64,000 nucleotides of DNA from Pseudomonas sp. URMO17WK12:I2. GTDB lineage: Bacteria > Pseudomonadota > Gammaproteobacteria > Pseudomonadales > Pseudomonadaceae. The notes beneath the pieces were generated by a model. It saw only the letters and a list, made by a program, of their open reading frames with translations. It had not been told where the DNA came from and searched no databases. The translations under genes and the position numbers were made by a program. This document shows, in pieces, positions 60,529 through 64,000 of this stretch. The stretch's first letter is position 1. Every line of letters begins with the position of its first letter. The stretch covers positions 161,927-225,926 of the forward strand of contig NZ_QKYW01000008.1 in NCBI RefSeq assembly GCF_003253735.1, in the 5' to 3' direction.

Positions 60529-61923
60529 TCAAGCCAGTTGTGCCAGGGCCTGGCGAAACGCCAGCGGCAGCTCGTTGCCCATGCTCAGGCGGCCGCCCTG
60601 TTGCTGGAAGATACCCATGCGCGCCAGCCAGGCTTCGAACTCCGGCGCCGCATGCAGGCCGAGTACCTTGCGGGCATACAGTGCATCGTGAAACGAGGTG
60701 GTCTGGTAGTTGAGCATCACGTCGTCGGAGCCGGGAATGCCCATGATGAAGTTGATGCCGGCGGTGCCGAGCAGGGTCAGCAGGGTGTCCATGTCGTCCT
60801 GGTCGGCCTCGGCGTGGTTGGTGTAGCAGATATCGCAACCCATGGGCACGCCAAGCAGCTTGCCGCAGAAGTGATCCTCCAGACCGGCGCGGATGATCTG
60901 CTTGCCGTTGTACAGGTACTCGGGGCCGATGAAACCGACCACGGTGTTGACCAGAAACGGATTGAAGTGCCGGGCCACCGCGTAGGCGCGGGTTTCGCAG
61001 GTCTGCTGGTCGACACCATGATTGGCGTTGGCCGACAGCGCGCTGCCCTGGCCGGTCTCGAAATACATCAGGTTGTTGCCCAGGGTGCCGCGCTTGAGGC
61101 TCAGGCCGGCTTCGTAGCCTTCCTGCAGCACCTTGAGGGTCACGCCGAAACTGGCGTTGGCCGCCTCGGTGCCGGCGATCGACTGGAACACCAGGTCCAG
61201 CGGCGCGCCACGTTCGATGGCGGCGATGGAGCTGGTGACGTGGGTCAGCACGCAGGACTGGGTGGGAATTTCGTAGCGCTGGATGATCGCATCGAGCATG
61301 TCCACCAGCGCGCGGATCGAGCTGGCGCTGTCGGTGGCCGGGTTGATGCCGATCATCGCATCGCCGTTGCCGTACAGCAGGCCGTCGAGAATGCTCGCGG
61401 CAATGCCCGCCGGGTCGTCGGTCGGGTGGTTGGGCTGCAGCCGCGTGGACATCCGCCCGCGCAGCCCCATGGTGTTGCGGAATTTGGTCACCACACGGGT
61501 CTTCTGGGCGATCAGCACCAGATCCTGCACGCGCATGATCTTCGACACCGCGGCAGCCATTTCCGGGGTCAGCCCCGGAGCCAGGGTGGTCAGGCTGGTT
61601 TCGTCGGCGGCGTCGCCGAGCAGCCAGTCGCGCAGGCCGCCCACGGTCAGGTGGCTGACCGGGGCGAAGGCATCGGCGTCGTGGGTGTCGATGATCAGCC
61701 GGGTGACTTCGTCCTGCTCATAGGGAATCACCGCTTCCTGCAGGAAGTGCCTGAGCGGCACCTCGGCCAGGGCCATCTGCGCGGCGGCACGCTCGGCATC
61801 GCTCTGCGCGGCGACCTCGGCCAGGTAATCACCGGAGCGCGCCGGGCTGGCCTTGGCCATCAGTTCGCGCAGGCTGTCGAAGCGCCAGGTCATGTTGCCG
61901 ATGGTATGAGTGAATCCAGCCAT
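60529..61923 (-). CDS. eutB: ethanolamine ammonia-lyase large subunit
   Basis: A 464-residue (beta/alpha)8-barrel subunit. The GLRGRMSTRLQPNHPTDDPAGIAAS segment (in part), INPATDSASSIRALVDML and ETGQGSALSANANHGVDQQTCE (in part) are EutB hallmarks, including active-site glutamate and aspartate residues. It binds adenosylcobalamin with EutC. It is preceded by the permease gene, with a GC hairpin in the gap. Confidence 0.96.
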   Translation of the reverse strand: MAGFTHTIGNMTWRFDSLRELMAKASPARSGDYLAEVAAQSDAERAAAQMALAEVPLRHFLQEAVIPYEQDEVTRLIIDTHDADAFAPVSHLTVGGLRDWLLGDAADETSLTTLAPGLTPEMAAAVSKIMRVQDLVLIAQKTRVVTKFRNTMGLRGRMSTRLQPNHPTDDPAGIAASILDGLLYGNGDAMIGINPATDSASSIRALVDMLDAIIQRYEIPTQSCVLTHVTSSIAAIERGAPLDLVFQSIAGTEAANASFGVTLKVLQEGYEAGLSLKRGTLGNNLMYFETGQGSALSANANHGVDQQTCETRAYAVARHFNPFLVNTVVGFIGPEYLYNGKQIIRAGLEDHFCGKLLGVPMGCDICYTNHAEADQDDMDTLLTLLGTAGINFIMGIPGSDDVMLNYQTTSFHDALYARKVLGLHAAPEFEAWLARMGIFQQQGGRLSMGNELPLAFRQALAQLA

Positions 61924-61940
61924 GAATCATGTCTCCTGTG

Positions 61941-61962
61941 GCGGCCGCTTTTCAGCGGCCGC
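61941..61962 (-). terminator. intercistronic hairpin between the ethanolamine permease and eutB
   Basis: GCGGCCGCT-TTTC-AGCGGCCGC is a perfect 9-bp GC stem located in the 48-bp gap between the permease and eutB. There is no U-run, so it is more likely an mRNA stabiliser than a terminator. Confidence 0.5.
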
Positions 61963-61971
61963 TGCAAGGGG

Positions 61972-63417
61972 TTAGCGCAGTGACTGTTCGGCAGCCTGAA
62001 TCGCCGCGAACTCTTCCTCCGGCGTGCCGGACACCAGGTGATGACGGCTGTACAGCGCGAAGTAGGCAATGAACAGAGCGTAGATGATCGCTGCGCCGAT
62101 CACGACCCGCAGGTCGACCAGGAAGCAGGCCACCAGCGCTACTGCTGCCAGCACCAGAGCCACCGACGAGGTCAGCACGCCACCGGGGGTCCGATAGGGG
62201 CGTGGCATGTCGGGACGACGGCTGCGCAGGGTGATGTGCGCCGCCATCATCAGCACGTAGGACACTGTGGCGCCGAACACCGCGACCAGAATCAGCAGGT
62301 CGCCCTGGCCGGTCAGCGACAGGCCGAAGCCGATGATGCCCGGTACGATCAGCGCCATCACCGGTGCCTTGTTGCGGTTGGTCAGCGACAGGCTGCGTGG
62401 CAGGTAGCCGGCGCGCGACAGGGCGAAGATCTGCCGCGAATAGGCGTAGATGATCGAGAAGAAGCTGGCGATCAGACCCGCCAGGCCGACCAGGTTGACG
62501 AACTGGCTCATCCAGGTGGAACCGCCGTAGACCTTGACCAACGACTCCACCAGCGGGTTGCCCGAAGCCACCAGCGACTGCGCGCCGGCGGCGCCAGGGC
62601 CAACCAGCAGAATCAGCCCGGCAAACACCAGCAGTACCAGCACGGCGCCGATCAGGCCGCGGGGCAGATCGCGCTTGGGGTCCTTGGTTTCCTCGGCAGC
62701 CAGCGGCACGCCTTCGACCGCCAGGAAGAACCAGATGCCGTAGGGCAGGGCGGCCCAGATGCCGATATAGCCCATTGGCAGGAAGCTGCTGGCACCATTG
62801 GCTTCGGTCGGCGGAATGTCGAACAGGTTGGCGACCTGGAAGTGCGGCGCCATGGCCACGATGTACACGCCCAGGGCGATGGCGGCCACTGCGGTGATGG
62901 CGAACATCAGCTTCAGCGCCTCGCCGGCACCGAGGATGTGGATGCCGATGAACACCACGTAGAACACCAGGTAGATGATCCAGCCGCCGATACCAAACAG
63001 CGATTCGCAGTAGGCGCCGATAAAGCAGGCGATGGCCGCTGGCGCGATGGCGTACTCGATGAGGATCGCCGTGCCGGTCAGGAAGCCGCCCCAGGGGCCG
63101 AACGCGGTGCGGGTGAAACCGTAGCCGCCGCCAGCGGTGGGGATCATCGACGACAGCTCGGTCAGCGAGAAACACATGCACAGGTACATGGTCGCCATCA
63201 GCAGCGTGGCGATGAACATGCCGCCCCAGCCGCCCTGGGCCAGGCCGAAGTTCCAGCCGGCGTAGTCGCCGGAAATCACGTAGGCCACACCGAGGCCGAT
63301 CAACAGGATCCAGCCGGCGGCGCCCTGCTTCAATTGCCGGTTGGCAAAGTACTCGGCGCTGACCGCTTCGGTTTCCACACCGCCTTGCGAGGGTGTGGCG
63401 ATTGTCTCTTTGGACAT
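61972..63417 (-). CDS. eat: ethanolamine permease (APC family)
   Basis: A 481-residue amino acid-polyamine-organocation family transporter with about twelve membrane helices. Its cytoplasmic loop contains AAEETKDPKRDLPRGLIGAV, and the first helix carries LGVAYVISGDYAGWNFGLAQGGWGG (in part), the Eat-type signature. It imports ethanolamine for EutBC. GAAGGAGTCCCAAC precedes the ATG. A 21-bp palindrome (63434-63454) lies upstream. Confidence 0.94.
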   Translation of the reverse strand: MSKETIATPSQGGVETEAVSAEYFANRQLKQGAAGWILLIGLGVAYVISGDYAGWNFGLAQGGWGGMFIATLLMATMYLCMCFSLTELSSMIPTAGGGYGFTRTAFGPWGGFLTGTAILIEYAIAPAAIACFIGAYCESLFGIGGWIIYLVFYVVFIGIHILGAGEALKLMFAITAVAAIALGVYIVAMAPHFQVANLFDIPPTEANGASSFLPMGYIGIWAALPYGIWFFLAVEGVPLAAEETKDPKRDLPRGLIGAVLVLLVFAGLILLVGPGAAGAQSLVASGNPLVESLVKVYGGSTWMSQFVNLVGLAGLIASFFSIIYAYSRQIFALSRAGYLPRSLSLTNRNKAPVMALIVPGIIGFGLSLTGQGDLLILVAVFGATVSYVLMMAAHITLRSRRPDMPRPYRTPGGVLTSSVALVLAAVALVACFLVDLRVVIGAAIIYALFIAYFALYSRHHLVSGTPEEEFAAIQAAEQSLR

Positions 63418-63433
63418 GTTGGGACTCCTTCAT

Positions 63434-63454
63434 GCCCGCCACCAGGTGGCGGGC
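63434..63454. repeat. 21-bp palindrome between the aldehyde dehydrogenase and ethanolamine permease genes
   Basis: GCCCGCCACC-A-GGTGGCGGGC is a perfect inverted repeat 17 bp upstream of the permease start. It may be a hairpin that protects or attenuates the polycistronic transcript. Confidence 0.45.
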
Positions 63455-63493
63455 GCCGCTTCATGGGTTGGCTAGCTATGGCAAATCGGCAGA

Positions 63494-64000
<507 letters not shown>

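Overview
The window is GC-rich chromosomal DNA from a gammaproteobacterium, almost certainly a Pseudomonas. The evidence is the block ypjD-ffh-rpsP-rimM-trmD-rplS-xerD-dsbC-hom-thrC, the aapJQMP amino-acid importer, a sigma54-driven gcvHP pair, phosphatidylcholine synthase, and REP-type intergenic palindromes built on a GTGGGAGCGGGC-like core. I cannot assign a species. No tRNA, rRNA, CRISPR array, prophage or intact insertion sequence was seen. The coding regions look intact, and only gcvP (left edge) and an aldehyde dehydrogenase (right edge) are cut by the window.

Left part (1-15.5 kb): the glycine-cleavage genes gcvP and gcvH sit behind a near-consensus sigma54 promoter with upstream 18-bp palindromes. 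They are followed by a SirB1-like protein, yebG with a perfect LexA box, psiE, a SWIM/SNF2 helicase, a diguanylate cyclase, several small membrane proteins, an SDR, yaaA, a PIN-PhoH ATPase, a leucine-rich-repeat protein and moaCDE.

Middle (15.5-29.3 kb): purT, a CorC/CNNM-type protein and ypjD come first. A ~330-bp MITE-like element with perfect 17-bp terminal inverted repeats lies between ypjD and ffh. Then come the ribosome/tRNA-modification operon rpsP-rimM-trmD-rplS with its terminator, xerD, dsbC, hom-thrC and a secreted endonuclease I.

The most interesting region is 29.5-40.8 kb. Eight same-strand genes encode a DUF2170 (YjfI-like) protein, a PspA/IM30 protein, a YqiJ/NfeD-like OB-fold membrane protein, a YqiK-type flotillin with a tandem-repeat tail, a TerB-like mini-protein, a 1745-residue AAA+ ATPase of the 'DNA repair ATPase' (DUF3686) type, a rhomboid protease and a single-HKD phospholipase-D-like nuclease. 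I read this as one membrane-surveillance/remodelling system joined to a large ATPase, a protease and a nuclease. Its function is not established from sequence. A pair of near-identical operator-like sites precedes the first gene.

Right part (40.8-64 kb): a DUF2157 membrane protein, rhlB, a membrane dipeptidase, a cNMP-binding GGDEF protein, a carboxylesterase, aapJQMP with a bona fide terminator, the valine-catabolic mmsA-mmsB pair with an MFS transporter and a divergent LysR regulator, an NTF2-like protein, pcs, a GIY-YIG protein and a GST. The window closes with the ethanolamine set (aldehyde dehydrogenase, permease, eutB, eutC). Several structured intergenic repeats punctuate the window. 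One family shows compensatory base changes between copies, suggesting selection on a hairpin.
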